Assembly (NCBI GenBank): GCA_963169105.1
Contig: OY720633.1
Location: 161,215,780 to 161,279,779, forward strand
Length of the DNA: 64,000 nucleotides
Reading direction: 5' to 3'
DNA from: Ceriagrion tenellum
Taxonomy: Eukaryota > Arthropoda > Insecta > Odonata > Coenagrionidae
Shown piece by piece: positions 36,001-48,220 of the stretch. How positions within the stretch are numbered: position 1 is the first letter of the stretch; every line of letters begins with the position of its first letter. The notes under the pieces are model-generated. The model did not search any database, was not told where the DNA came from, and worked only from the letters and a program-made list of their open reading frames with translations. The translations under genes and the position numbers were made by a program.

Positions 36001-38164
36001 TTTGTGAAAACATTTTAGACTAATTATTTTTATCACGTGAAAAGAAACGTTTACTCTTATTATTGTTGTTAAATTTAAATATCGGAAGGATCGATCTATT
36101 CCGCATATAAAATTTCAGCACAAAAGAGTAATAAGATAAACAAAAACTTCCCTAATGATCTCACATACTGTGGCACTGACAAATTCGCAACACGAAAACA
36201 TGAATGCTATTAGACGATCAAGTATTGCACGCGTTTCTAGTATTCGAGATAGAAATTATGCTGTGATTGCATTACAGCGGCTTACCATTGCCTATTACTA
36301 AAGCTTTTACCTATGGATCTATGGTTCGAGTTGATTTCAGTATTTAACTTTTTTCTATAAATACATTACGAACTGTCATCATCGGGCTAAACTGACTAAT
36401 AAATGGCTTAACAACGGCCTGGCAAGAGTTGTACATTAAAAGGTCTCGTTTAATTTAAAGTTAACGTGAATAATTGAGTCATTATTTCATTACATCAATC
36501 AGTGAGTCATTTACCGCAGAAAATTTATGCTCAATGACTTGATTGTGATCAAGGATGCCTCACTGACATTTAGCTCGGTGAATTTAGCCAGTATAATTCA
36601 GTAACCTTTACTCAGTTATTTATGTTTATATAATTGTCACTGTACAATCTACAAAACGCATTTCAAGAATGTTCTATTTCCCAAAAATGAATTTTGATTA
36701 TTGAACTAATGAGTTAATTGCAAGCAAGTCAAAACTGAAGCTTTATGTGGCCAGTGCGTCTGTCTGAAATGTAATTTTAGTCCTAAGAGGGTTGGAAGGG
36801 ATACATTTTATTAATTCATTACGTTCAAAGGATGGTGTATGCCGTCACTAATGAGAGACGCTGCTGCGCCGGAACCTCCTCAAGCATCTTAGGAGTGGCC
36901 GTGAACTCGAAAGCCCCAAAACCTGTTAAAATATACAGAGTTCATTTGCCCATAGGAAGCCCACGGTGGAACAAACAAACCTCTAAGCCCTTTTTCGGGC
37001 AAAGGGTAGGGTGCAACACCGGCAGAGGACTTAGCGATGTGGATAAAATATGTAATTAGCAGCACTCCACAAAGGCAACGCTTTTGTTTGCGGACTATAC
37101 CCTGTGTATAAATGCAAATCTCAGCAGCACAGAATGAGTGGACGCCGTTGGAAATGAGCGCAGGTGTAGAGGTGATGGGGTGCTACGTCATAGTGTTGCG
37201 CTCCAAATGACAGCGGTGTTTTGACCAAAATGGGAATAATTAGGAAGACTCGGAAAAATTATTGCTGGCAATTTATTTCAGAGGGAATCTTCGTCAATAC
37301 CATTAAAAATGCTTGACGGAAAGTCACTGCCAGCATCGTTTGCACGAAAATGGCGAGATTCTTCTTTAATTTTCAAGTCAACATAATAGCAATCGATCGC
37401 TGTTTCGTCCATACCCATCAATGAAACTGATTACTCCGGCTATTTATGAAGAGCATGACATGGTGTATGACTAGTGAATGGATGTAATCAAAGCTCACGT
37501 CCTTGACCGTAACTCCTAGAAAAAATAACATCGATCATTTTTTTTCATAGAAAGGCCATTGCTTACACAAGAGGTGAAAATACAATGAAAGATAAGAAAG
37601 AAAGGAACTCATTTGTTTAGCAAGGAGGAAGAATGAAAAATGGAAATTTGAACGAATTAAAGGAAGAGTTCAAAACCAACTTGGGGCTTCACGAAAAGTA
37701 AACCTTTATGTTTCCCAGATAATACTTTCATATATATCTCAGGGTGCAAAAAGTGACATACCGTCTGTTTATGAGCCCTGATTCTATAATGCTAGGGTAT
37801 TGAATTATGATGAAAAAAATTAAGTAACTCTCTAAGATGACTTTAAAGGTAAAGGCATTTTTGAGAGATACTTTTTCCTGGATATATTTAGCTGAAACAT
37901 TTGAAAGCATTAGTTTTCATTCAACCTCATGCACATTTTGAAATGGGTATCCAGTTAAGCTTACAAAGTGAATTTTACTATATTCTCAAAATTTCTCCTT
38001 AACCTTTTTATTCTCGGTCCATCGGAGCCAAAATATGTTACACAAGTGTTGGCGAATCTAGCTGACTTTAAATTCCAGCCGCGTTTCAGTCAACGCATAA
38101 AGGATATCACATATCAGGGTTCACTTTCAAGAAAATATATCATGGATCGCCCACGTATCGTGCT
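33016..38164. other. Five-kilobase AT-rich desert
   Basis: No gene or mobile element recognised over 5.1 kb. Short frames (e.g. 34007-34201 minus, 35068-35259 plus, 36832-37059 plus) lack motifs. A slightly GC-richer part lies at about 36830-37230. Confidence 0.5.
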
Positions 38165-38600
38165 ATCAGTGTAAACATTCTAATCATTTGTTTCTTCCTC
38201 TTTATTTATTATTCTGACTTTAATTTCCATTAGCTTGTCCATGTCTTCTCATGTTTTTAATCCTCCAGACAGTATCTCTAAAGCTTCCAGAGGTAGCTTT
38301 CACTCTAGTTGTTTGCTGTTTGACTTCACCATATTGATACTGCAACCTGATATTTTCGCACCCAGATATTTAAAGTTCATTACTTGCTCTATTGGCATAT
38401 CATCAATGACCAGTTTACACTTCCTAGGTTGCCAAGGTGTCGTGAGGCATTCAGTTTTTTCAACCGATATTGCCATATTATACCTGTACAAAATACGTTG
38501 CAGTTCGTCCTCGGTTTATACTAGTATCATTGCATCATCATTGGAACACATTTACGAGTTTTTAGGGTCCTTTGTAGAAAATAGGTATTATACTTCAATG
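38165..38600 (-). mobile_element. RTE-type LINE RT fragment, minus strand
   Basis: Minus-strand reading gives SNDDAMILV, a stop, TEDELQRILYRYNMAISVEK, TECLTT, KCKLVIDD, IEQVMNFKYLGAKISG. This is the segment from the YADD box through the conserved MxISxEKTExM and IEQVxxFKYLGxxIS motifs of RTE-like RTs. The box itself reads SNDD: both Asp remain but the first two residues are changed. To the C-terminal side, a weak KVRI match appears near 38170. Upstream (above about 38560) the match fades. It is a short fragment, probably what is left of a larger insertion. The plus-strand frame at 38235-38696 is its shadow. Confidence 0.7.
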
Positions 38601-38879
38601 CATTCAAAATACCACACTCTTGGATTACGTATAAGCAGCGGGCAACGTCGTGGGACGCAGCGTCAATATTATTCACGCATCAAGAATTTCAAATGAAAGA
38701 TAGTAATAAAATTTAAAAGCCAAGGCTCAGTTAATAACTCCATGGGTGAATATGGAGGAATAAAACTTAATGATACTTTCACCCAAGCGAGAACGATGGC
38801 AACTGGGGTATAAAAGTCAATAATATCAAATTTCCCACCAGAAGACCATTATAGCGAACTAATAGACATAATTCAGCAA

Positions 38880-40620
38880 GCCGTCAACGTGTGCAGTCAG
38901 ATAAAACATTTCATGTTCGAATTGAAGAGGGAAGGACACAATCACATTATCTCCTTTTGTCGAGCAGTGCCTGCGAAGAGAAGTCCATATTGCTGGACTC
39001 GGTACTCTTAGCAATAGACAACACCTGGCATCGAATTTACTTATCATTTGAGGAATTAAACTGTTTAAAATGTGAAGCGGAAGAGCACGTAGCGAAGCAT
39101 TGCGTTACGGCCACGGTTAAGAACAGCACAACTCAAGCCGAAGCACAGCACAACTTCAACCTACATTACATCACCAGCCCATCCGAAGCTGCCTAAGTAT
39201 CAGGGGATGATGCCTATGCACCAGCGCAAGTGATAGCCTCCGATACACTCTCGCCAGAGCATGAGGATTATCGCCAGAAACTCAGAAAAATTTTCAAGCC
39301 TTACCAGAGTCTTTTTCCGGCACTACACCCTTCTCAGCTCCCCCTTTAGGTCCCCTTCCCAAAGTTCCTCCAACTACGGCTGAATCAGACCCCATCGCTA
39401 GCCTCGAGGGGTCAAACGAGGAGTTCGTGACTCAAAATACGACCTCGGCTGCTCTCACTTATCCTATCTCTTCTTGTCCAACTAGCCCCTCGCCTACTTC
39501 CAGTGATGTATCACTCCTTACCTATCCCCTACCCCTCATCCCCCACCTTCACCTCGATTTATATCTGACACTCCAACGGATGGCGCACTATTATGGGACT
39601 CAACAGCAGCAAGATCAACGTGTACGGAATTAATGATATCGTCGCTGTCTACAAACAACTGTCAGGTTGAAGCCGATACTTCATTAAAGATGAAAGGAAA
39701 AACGAAGTTGCAATAACCCAAGCAGTGAAAAGGCCTCAATTAGATAATGGTGACCAAGCAGCCAACCCAGCTCAAAGAATGAAAGCCGAAAGAGATGATG
39801 CCAACGACAAGTCTACCTCAGCAGACTGGCTAGCTATTCGAGATAGACAGATAATTGAGACTATCATTAAGGAGGAAATACCCAAGAGCCTCATCTCAGC
39901 CAATTCACTTATTAACCTTAAGAAACATTAACAGCAATAAAAATATTATGGGAGCGCAGCTAAGGAAGTTGTTATTGCAAGAACATACACAAAAGCTATT
40001 GAAGAGCTATGTGACACTCTCAACAGCGTAAAGTAACATGTTTCTGGAAAGCTTAGAACCCGTATCACAAGTCTATAAGCAAATCTTCGTGAAGATTCAA
40101 AACAGTCCAATACCAGATAAAAGGAGAAAGAGTACTTGAGCACCAGCCCCAATTTAAATTTTCTCAAAACTTGATTTCCGCGAATCTGTATGCCACAATC
40201 TATTCCTTTGTTTCCCTAACGCGAAATCGGTCCTTAACTACGACAAGTGGACGCAACTTATGACATTTACTCCAGCATGGAAGCCAAACATATTGCTTCT
40301 TCAGGATACAAATGTCTCAAATGCACCAATAATTGGCCTCCCAGAGTATCAGCTCAATATATGTCCTCCATACACAGGTACAAGTATCGTAATTAAAAAA
40401 TATTACGCAATGCTTCATAAAATGATAGAACATCTTCCAAGGGCACGTTCAAGTGGTCACATTAAAGACACATCCAAATACAATGGTAAACCTGCTTATA
40501 CTTTGTTTCTATGGACCGCGCAATGCTGAGCTCGACATTGAAGCTACCGAGGCACTGAACCAATACTTACAGAACCTACAAATTTTCTTATCTTCTGCAG
40601 AAGTGGTGTAGAGAAGAGAA
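38880..40620 (+). mobile_element. LINE 5' part: ORF1 with CCHC knuckle and start of the endonuclease
   Basis: ORF1 frame 38891-39196 ends in a gag-like stretch with WHRIYLSFEEL then CLKCEAEEHVAKHC, an exact C-x2-C-x4-H-x4-C zinc knuckle (39062-39103). A Ser/Pro/Leu-rich linker (about 39300-39560) and a charged region (39725-39931) follow, with frameshifts. The APE-type endonuclease starts near 40200. NILLLQDTNVS aligns with the LLLQET box, the catalytic Glu replaced by Asp. GLPEYQLNICPP, GTSIVIKKYY and a shifted YGPRNAELD follow. The match ends near 40620, before any RT. It is probably a Jockey/I-type element retaining its 5' portion, which is unusual because LINE copies normally lose the 5' side. 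Confidence 0.68.
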
Positions 40621-42940
40621 AATTGCGAGCAGGGGCCCTAACCCCCTGGCAGCAAGCTATCCTCGCCGCCTCTCATGAAAAATATGTTTTTCTTCTGTAA
40701 TGAGAGATAATAAATTAGTAACCTTGTTTTTTTTTTACCGAGCAATGAAAATACTAAAAGCAAGATGAGCCAGGACCGAGGATGGCCAGTGAACACGCTT
40801 AGGTAATCCGTAAAAGAAAGACCCTACTCCTATGCCAGTGGTGGGCAACCCTTGGCAAGTGTGCAAAGCAGATGACTTGTTTATGGCACGCGAAACAAGT
40901 CCTTGTCAAATATGTTGACAAATTTTAGAGAACCATTAAATGTTAATTCGCAGTAAAATTTCTGTCCACAGTAATGCAGCAGTCGAAGCCAGGTACAGGT
41001 AATGTATAAGAAGCGTCAAAAAGTACTCTGTATATAGTTTAATCTGATGTTTTATTGGAAGGTGGCAAACATCAAGCACTAAATGTAGTTTGAAGGTAAA
41101 TAGGTGTATTTTATTTTTTATATATCAATTATTACGTATGTTAAATCATTAAAATTACAAAGGTAATAACATTTTACTGTGTTAGTCATGCAAATATAAA
41201 ACTGGGAAAGATGATTGTTTTAAAAAAAAATATGGGGCTAGTGTGTAGCTTATTGTGCTCATTTTATTTATGGTCTTTAAACTGTGTGATTACATTCGGC
41301 AGTTACCGTTATACCAACGGACTAATAAAAAACACTCAAAAATCATTTCCACAAAGCCTTGCTACAATTTTTTCGTCAATTCACTTTTACATGAATTATA
41401 TAACCGCTCCCAAATCAAATATCAAGGCATCAAGTAATGAGGAATTAAAGGTTTGGATTGTTGTAGTTTTGTGTCAAAGATTTGTCCGATTTAGGTGTGA
41501 AATATTGTGCTATATCCAAATAACAGGAGTTACGGAGGTAGGATATACACACCGTGCCTAACTCTCCGCTCTAACTCTGATGCCATGCTAATGCAATTAT
41601 ACCTTCTTATGGCCTCCGGAGCCTATTTTTCATAATGTTTATTTTATGCGGTTACTGCCTCGTTATAACCTCGAAAGCCGTTGAAACATTATTTATTTCT
41701 CGCTTTTATTTTCCCTAATGGAAATGAGCTAATTTATCCAAACTGAAAATTATTTTTTCTTACGATAGAGATAAAATTAATTACCTGCATAAAGATTACC
41801 TCAATTATTAGTTTATACTTGTGAGTTTAGGTGTCTTGACTATCCTATTCCATGATACTGCAGGGGATGCAAACATTGTTTCATTTACAATATCCTTCTA
41901 TAGGACGTACCGGTTAGCAGTCTCATATTTTATTTTCTGACACTAAAATAAGCTAAAAATCCAACATTATTCGCAGTCCTTCGGTGAAAATAGTGACTGT
42001 CTGTGAGGTTTCCGTGTTGCCACGATCCATAATACAGTGAGCGTCTTCAGAATATAAATGAATCTCATTCTCAGGCCCTAGAGGAGTATGCTGCAACGCG
42101 GGACGGAACGTTCAGCCATCAAAATTCATCCTACAAAGCTTTTCTCGAAAGCCTTTATAGCGTCATAAGTAATTTTATTAAATTTGACGCACGAATGCTG
42201 CATTACAATTAAAGCTGGAATTTCGACATTTTTAAAATGAGGTAAATGAGATTACCGACCGTAGAGAAAAACACTGAATGAAATCGTAACCGCTCGACTT
42301 AAAATTCCTAACACCTTAATGTAGTGCCAAGAAGAGGAAAAAGTAGTGATATTTGCAGCGATCATAAATAATACGAGCCAAACAGCGAAATGGGGTGACC
42401 GTTTCTGGCGGCCGCTATTTAAAATAAGATACGCTAAGACGCGAAAATTGGTTTGTGTCCAGGTTCCAGGAACTTGCAGCCAAGCGCAAACTACTTCCAA
42501 AAATAAAATAATTCCGATTAAATTTACGTACCATAACATAACATGGAAATGGAGAACTTATCACCTAGGGTAGTATTGACGAGAGAAATTCTTATTATCC
42601 CTGCGTAAAATAGCTTATATTAGCCTAGGATTCAATGTGCTACGTCCTAAGCATCTGAAGTTGCAGGTCTCATAATGATGCATCGAAATCCTGGGGGTAT
42701 TAATCCTCTATTACCAATTGAAAAAAGTAATATCTGTCTTTATGATGTCAATTATTCTCCACATCACATATGATAATGTTCCTCTTGGGTTGTGCCTTCA
42801 TTGAAGCCCACATTTCACAAGTCACCATAACTGATGGACCATAACAACATAACATCTAGTTCCTTTAAACTATCCAAAATTGCAGCTTTTTGTTGGTATG
42901 CACATTGATCCGGAAAGCCAAAATCTTTGTTGCAATTCTT
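40621..42940. other. AT-rich non-coding DNA
   Basis: CAGTGGTGGGCAACC at 40838-40852 resembles a hAT transposon end but has no partner. The minus-strand frame at 42252-42539 (95 aa) is hydrophobic; see findings. Otherwise nothing is recognised. Confidence 0.4.
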
Positions 42941-44260
42941 GGCTGATGTAGATTTACTTTAATGTAAATTTAATTCAAAAGTTAATAATATCTTTCATTT
43001 GGTTTCATTATCGTCTAGTTCTCGTATCCGTGCATTACAAAAGGAATTGCCAATGCTTAGTCAAATGACACCAAGCTGTCTTTGCGTACACATTCTGTTT
43101 AATTTTCTGTATTTCATCGTAAATGTTGGCAGTTGTAGCGTGCAATTATCTTGTTGCGTTTATTTTATTATACATTGTTCTAAAAAGTAAAAATTGCAAA
43201 AGTGGTCAACTCTCTTTGAAATAAGTCATTATTTTCGGTCGAAATATTAAAATTTACATTCTTGTGTCGTCCTGAGAGGTGAAAAAGTAGCTTTTTGGAT
43301 TGCCCTTTCCTCGTTGGAAATTAACGCTTTGTCGTCTGTGAAGTGTAGCGCTAGTCCATAATTTGGAGTATTAAGATTGTGCGTGAAACAATTCATTCTT
43401 CACCTACATTTCCACAACAAATCATCAATGCTTACATTAAATAGTGTAAGCAACATGCTACATACTTATAGGAGTCCTAGATTAACTAAAACTGTTTTAT
43501 AGTCTGTTGTTATTTATAGCCATGGTGGTTTGTGATTTATTGTTCGCACTTTTTAATATTTAATAAGGTGTGAGGTTAATCCTTGACATGCTTTTTTGTA
43601 CATTTCTGTGGACTTAGTAAAAATATTTTCAGGAAAACTATGAATAAAATGTTTTTTATTGAATTATCCATGTACCTACGATTTAATTAGATAAAGATGT
43701 ATGAAGGGCACAAGATTTACCTACTCTTAGTGCCAGTTTGTTTTTATAAAAGAATACACGCTGCCATGTAGTTTAGGCTGTTTTGTAATATTCTGGGGAA
43801 CACTTTTTAAGAAGAGTATGAACCGAAATACATCTAATGTTATTGAATTGGAATTATCTCCTTTAAGCAACTAGTCTGATATTAGCTATTTTCCAGTCAT
43901 CGGGAATATTTTGGTTTGGTAACTATCATTTTTAAATTTGACAAATATGTTTTTAGTTTTGTTGTCATATTATAAAGTTTGGTTGTACCTATAGATACAT
44001 TACCTGGTCATTGTGAATATTTAAATGTCTGGGAGCTTTCCTGTTTTCATTCCTTCTTGAATCTCAATTCAATTTCTTAGCTTTTTTGTCACTATTCTAT
44101 ACGTTTTTTGCTTCTGTTGTATCTGTTTCGTTTTCTTCTTCTTTCGTTCATAGGTGCTAACAATTACCCTGCCATATTTTTCTTATTTTACCTCTCAGGA
44201 ACATTATATTTTTCTCCCCGAAGAGTTTAAATTTCTTGTGAGTCAGCTTTTGACTTCAGT
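42940..44260 (-). mobile_element. Heavily decayed RTE-type LINE RT, minus strand
   Basis: Read from right to left on the minus strand: NERRRKRNRYNRSKKR (about 44140), NIPDDWKIANIRL (about 43873-43910, the block before the palm), CSPEYYKTA, then LFNVSIDDLLWKCR (about 43410-43440, the LLFNxxIDDLL block), LALHFTDDKALISNEE (about 43305-43350, the YADD box as FTDD followed by the usual EE), and ALAIPFVMHGYEN (about 43020-43057, matching VMAIPTLLYGSENW). Order and spacing are right, but stops and frameshifts occur every few dozen codons, making this one of the oldest insertions here. Both catalytic Asp of the box survive by chance. Confidence 0.62.
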
Positions 44261-44884
44261 CATTGCCATTCTCTATTTTTTTATATAAATATATCCCTAC
44301 TATCGTGGTTGAACTTATTTATCTCTGAGTTAACATTTTTATCTTTTGCTTTTATTATTTATATTTCATTTTACTTTTATCAATAATATCTTATCAGTAG
44401 GAAAATCAAATATCTCGTGTTGATCTACAAATGCAGTTTTGTTTTTATAACTCTTCATGAGGATATTCACATGGATAGGCTCGTATGTTGAATAACTATC
44501 TCTAGTATTGCTTGATGGATACGCATCGAAAACTTAGTTGCACAAGGACAAAAGAGTTTTATGTGGCATGGGAGGTGGTGATAAACACTATCGTTAGCAT
44601 AAAACAAGATCAACTACAGTTCGAGCTCACATGGACGTGTATGACTTTTGTCAGTTGCAGAAAGGCCTGAAATCAATAGATTGTTTTGTATGACGCCATG
44701 TTTAAATTTTATTTGAGCTAAAATATATTCGACTAAATTTATTACCGTGGGAAGAGCACGAGTAATAGTTAGGGTTTCCAACTAGCATGAACAGTTGACC
44801 ACTAATCAATCTTGGCTTTAATGTCCTGGGAGTCATTTGAAATTCCCTCTCGTGATTCTTACTAACTCAGGCATCATTTGCATG

Positions 44885-45240
44885 AATTTAAATGTACAAG
44901 CGTTTAAGGTTTCCCCGGTCCCTACCTGGAAGCACGCCGGGGAAGACCCACCGATTAAAGTTCGCATTTAGACTCCGTTCCCGACTTCCTGGCGGACTCC
45001 GCTCGAATTGGAGGTTGTCGACATCCAGACCGGCTGATCACTTCTACCGCACGTGGCCACGTGATGGTCGAGGTTGGCTGACCCGCGCACGAGGGTGTCT
45101 GATACTCCTGCCCTGCTCCCCAACCCCACTAAGGACTCAAACATTGGCCTGGGAATTCCAAAGCTATCACAGGAGGCGAGACCCGTAACGTACCCTGCGG
45201 TTCGAACCCAAGCAATTAAACCCTGGGGATGAGATTTGAT
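44885..45240. promoter_or_regulatory. GC-rich patch with a double E-box palindrome and a B-box-like site
   Basis: The patch is GC-rich with sharp borders. CACGTGGCCACGTG at 45050-45063 is a perfect 14-bp palindrome with two CACGTG E-boxes, the core bound by many bHLH factors. GGTTCGAACCC, a perfect pol III B-box, lies near 45201, with only a poor A-box upstream. The 98-residue frame at 44892-45188 is Arg/Leu/Pro-rich with no known domain. It could be a regulatory element or an interspersed repeat unit. Confidence 0.3.
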
Positions 45241-47880
45241 TATCGCGATTGAACTGCGGTTTTGTTTCGCGAAAGAATTACCCTGTCCTCTGTTGTTAAC
45301 ACGTTTGGAAAGAACAGGATTTTCTCACAGCCATTGTTGTTAATCAATGGTAAAATAGCAGTTCTAATGCCAAAATCGGAAAAATTCTTGTTACGCTATC
45401 GCATGGCGCCTATATGAATAGTTTTGTTTCTTCTTCCTATTTACAAAAGCGTTTTGCTATTTGGGTCGACTAGGAGGAAGCTGTGATGTTCGATATTTAA
45501 AAGTTTTCTCAAAGAGAGAAAAACGGCATTTTTTAAGCACTAACTGAAAGAAGATGCATGTTGTTGAGATCGCTAGGTAGCAAATATTAACTTTCTATTT
45601 AACAGTTATTAATTGCAGAATTAACTATCTTTAAGTAAAAATTATTCCTTGTTAATATGTGTTTCTTTCTCACCTATCTCTGACATATCTACTTGTACAC
45701 GGCATTGTATAAGATAAAAGTTCCTACTCCTATTAATACTGTTTTTGTGTGATATTAAGTCGACATGAGTGTAACGACGTGCTATATTTCAAAATAATCT
45801 AAATAATTTCTATGTATAAGAAAATTGGTGGTAGACAAAAGGGATTGTATGATACTGCCGTAAGTTGACGGAAAATATTGTATCTCTCAAAGTCTTGTTT
45901 TCAGATTTTTGTGAACGCGTTTGGAGGAAGAAGGGCAAGAATGTGGTGGGTTGTCTTTTACTCCACGATTTTACCGAAATAATGCTTTTAGGGAGGATAA
46001 AAATAGTGCAAAGAATACACTGAGTGAGATTTAGAATATTATAGAAATCAGTGGGCAGCTGCAATTTTACTTTTCGGAAAAAAATATAGCAGACCTGTAT
46101 TTTTTTTACTAAACCACGAACATTTTTATTCTAAATGTGATAGCTTTAACTCTATTCTTATGTTTCCTATATAAACAATTTATATATGGATAAGCGGGTC
46201 ACTTTGACCATAATGTTGAGTTGTTGTGTCACGATTGTCTGTGAACCACCTTGGAACCGTCGCATTGATCGATTACTTGGCATCAATATCTATGCAAACA
46301 ACCGTGGAGGACCATAAGTTTATTATTACCTCCTTTAATGATAATCTCTAAAATGTAGCAGGAATTTTCCTCAATATTGCTGTGAGCTATTCACTAGAGC
46401 ATTTTAAAGTTTAATATCTCCGGAAACCAGCTGCCCCAACATATTCATAATGATTAGAGGGCAAAGAATCTGTTCATGAGTTTCTATATGGAGTAGCCAA
46501 CATTGAGGAGTACGTCTTCGTAAACTAGTGACAGTCAATGGCTGACAATCTGTTTTTTATTAACTGAGGAGTACTAGCTTCGTGCAAATGCCACTATGTC
46601 AGCGGAGCTGTTCCGACCAGTTTGTCAAGAGATCCAATTACACAGTCCTCCGAAAAGGGAAAGACGACGGTCAAATTTTTGAAATATGCAGCTCCATTTC
46701 ATCAAAGGTTGTTTAGTTCTCCTCCATGTGTTATCCGACCCACTAGCCACCCATTTTCTGTCTATCCTTGGTTAATTTTGTCACGAATGCCGGGGCGTTG
46801 GTTTGTTTACGGTGGGAAGACGAATGAACAAACCGTGTTTGAACGCAATGCGTGCACTCCTCCCGACCCCATTTCACAATTTGAAACCCTAATTCATTGT
46901 GGAGAGGGATAATTAATGGACAGGGTGGCAGGCCATGCAGTTTCATGTTTTACGACGCGCATTCAATGGGCATCCGGGATACTCTTGTCTAAACATCAAA
47001 GCTCATCCTCCGGATCTAGATTAGAGTTTGATTATTGCCGTGAAACCAGTTTCTATGTATCCTTTGACACACTAGTGCACGCACTCCGTTTTAATTCCCC
47101 TGTTCATTGTTAAAGTAATAACCATTGTGCAGCCGGAATCCCTATGTTGGTAGCCAAAGCGACCAGTCCATGGTTGCAAATACCCAAGACCCGATTCGGC
47201 ATTTAAACTTTATTTTTTCTTTTGCTTCAAACACGGAAAATCTGATTCCTGCATGGCGATTTGTAAATGTTCATCCAAAGCAATGGCTGGAAAATCTAAT
47301 TAACCCGCTTGTTTGGTAGGCACTGTCCTTTTTTTCCCACAGATATTGCTCATTTAATAGAATATAATGAGATTCGTCTCTGAAATTATTTCCCGTGAGA
47401 GTAAAAATATAAAGTTTTGAATAATTAGCGAAGTCTAAATAGCTGACTTGTTTTAATAAAAAGGAATATTATATTTCTTTACAATCCCTTCCTTTTGTTT
47501 TGTTCTTTTTGTTTATTTTTTGCAATTCCTTCTATGCTTGTAATAACTGTATACCTATTTTAGAAATTATATAGCTTCAATATACAGAATTACAGGTTCA
47601 TATATAGAGAATATACCGGAGCATCCTAAAAAATAATTGATTGATTGAAACCATCGGTAACTCATAAATAGAGAGTTGTATAACATTTCATTCATTCACG
47701 GACATTCACGTAGCGTGCTGAGCATTTCCATGTAGCTCCGGCTCTGGAAATCAAAATTATTTATGTGATATGGTCAGCATCAATTGTAGATTTATCTAAC
47801 CCTGGCTTATAAAAATCGAAGATGCAGCATTCGTTCTTCTAGAAAAAATGAATAACGGAAATATTTGATTTTCATTTAAG
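45241..47880. other. Non-coding DNA
   Basis: Mostly AT-rich; 46600-47320 is somewhat more balanced, with frames up to 96 aa of unknown nature (46622-46912 plus). No domain or repeat recognised. Confidence 0.4.
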
Positions 47881-48220
47881 TTTTCCCGCGGCTACCTACC
47901 GTGCCCTACAGTGGCTTTTTTTTCTAGAGCGCCACGTTGTGACGTTTTCTTTGCACTTGAAGTTACAAGCACCTGTAAGAAGCGTACCAAATGGCACCCT
48001 TCTAAAAGAGATGCAAGCCAAACGCAAGACTCAGTGAATGCGAGAAGACTTTTCCGGACGAGTTTGGAGCGGGGAGGTCTCTCGTTGCTGATTCCCTGCG
48101 CAAGTGGTGTTTTTGGACAATTCCCAAAATCCATCACGACTTTTGAAATACTTCACCAAATATTTTTCTTGACAAAACTGCCATCATCGTCCACTCAAAC
48201 TTTTACACCCTTATAGCCAT
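47880..48220. other. GC-balanced patch with antiparallel open frames of unknown nature
   Basis: Plus-strand frame 47911-48216 (101 aa) and minus-strand frame 47892-48137 (81 aa) overlap almost fully. Neither shows a family signature. The plus frame has more protein-like composition (Cys, Lys, Ser-rich), but there is no start context, splice site or homology to support it. Confidence 0.25.

Noticed and set aside
38235..38696. 153-aa plus-strand frame as a gene
   Set aside because: It is antisense to the RTE RT fragment, which explains its openness.
40838..40852. hAT transposon terminal inverted repeat (CAGTGGTGGGCAACC)
   Set aside because: No matching inverted end, 8-bp target duplication or hAT transposase remains were found nearby.
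45150..45225. tRNA gene around the B-box at 45.2 kb
   Set aside because: The A-box match is poor, and no cloverleaf can be drawn from the flanks.
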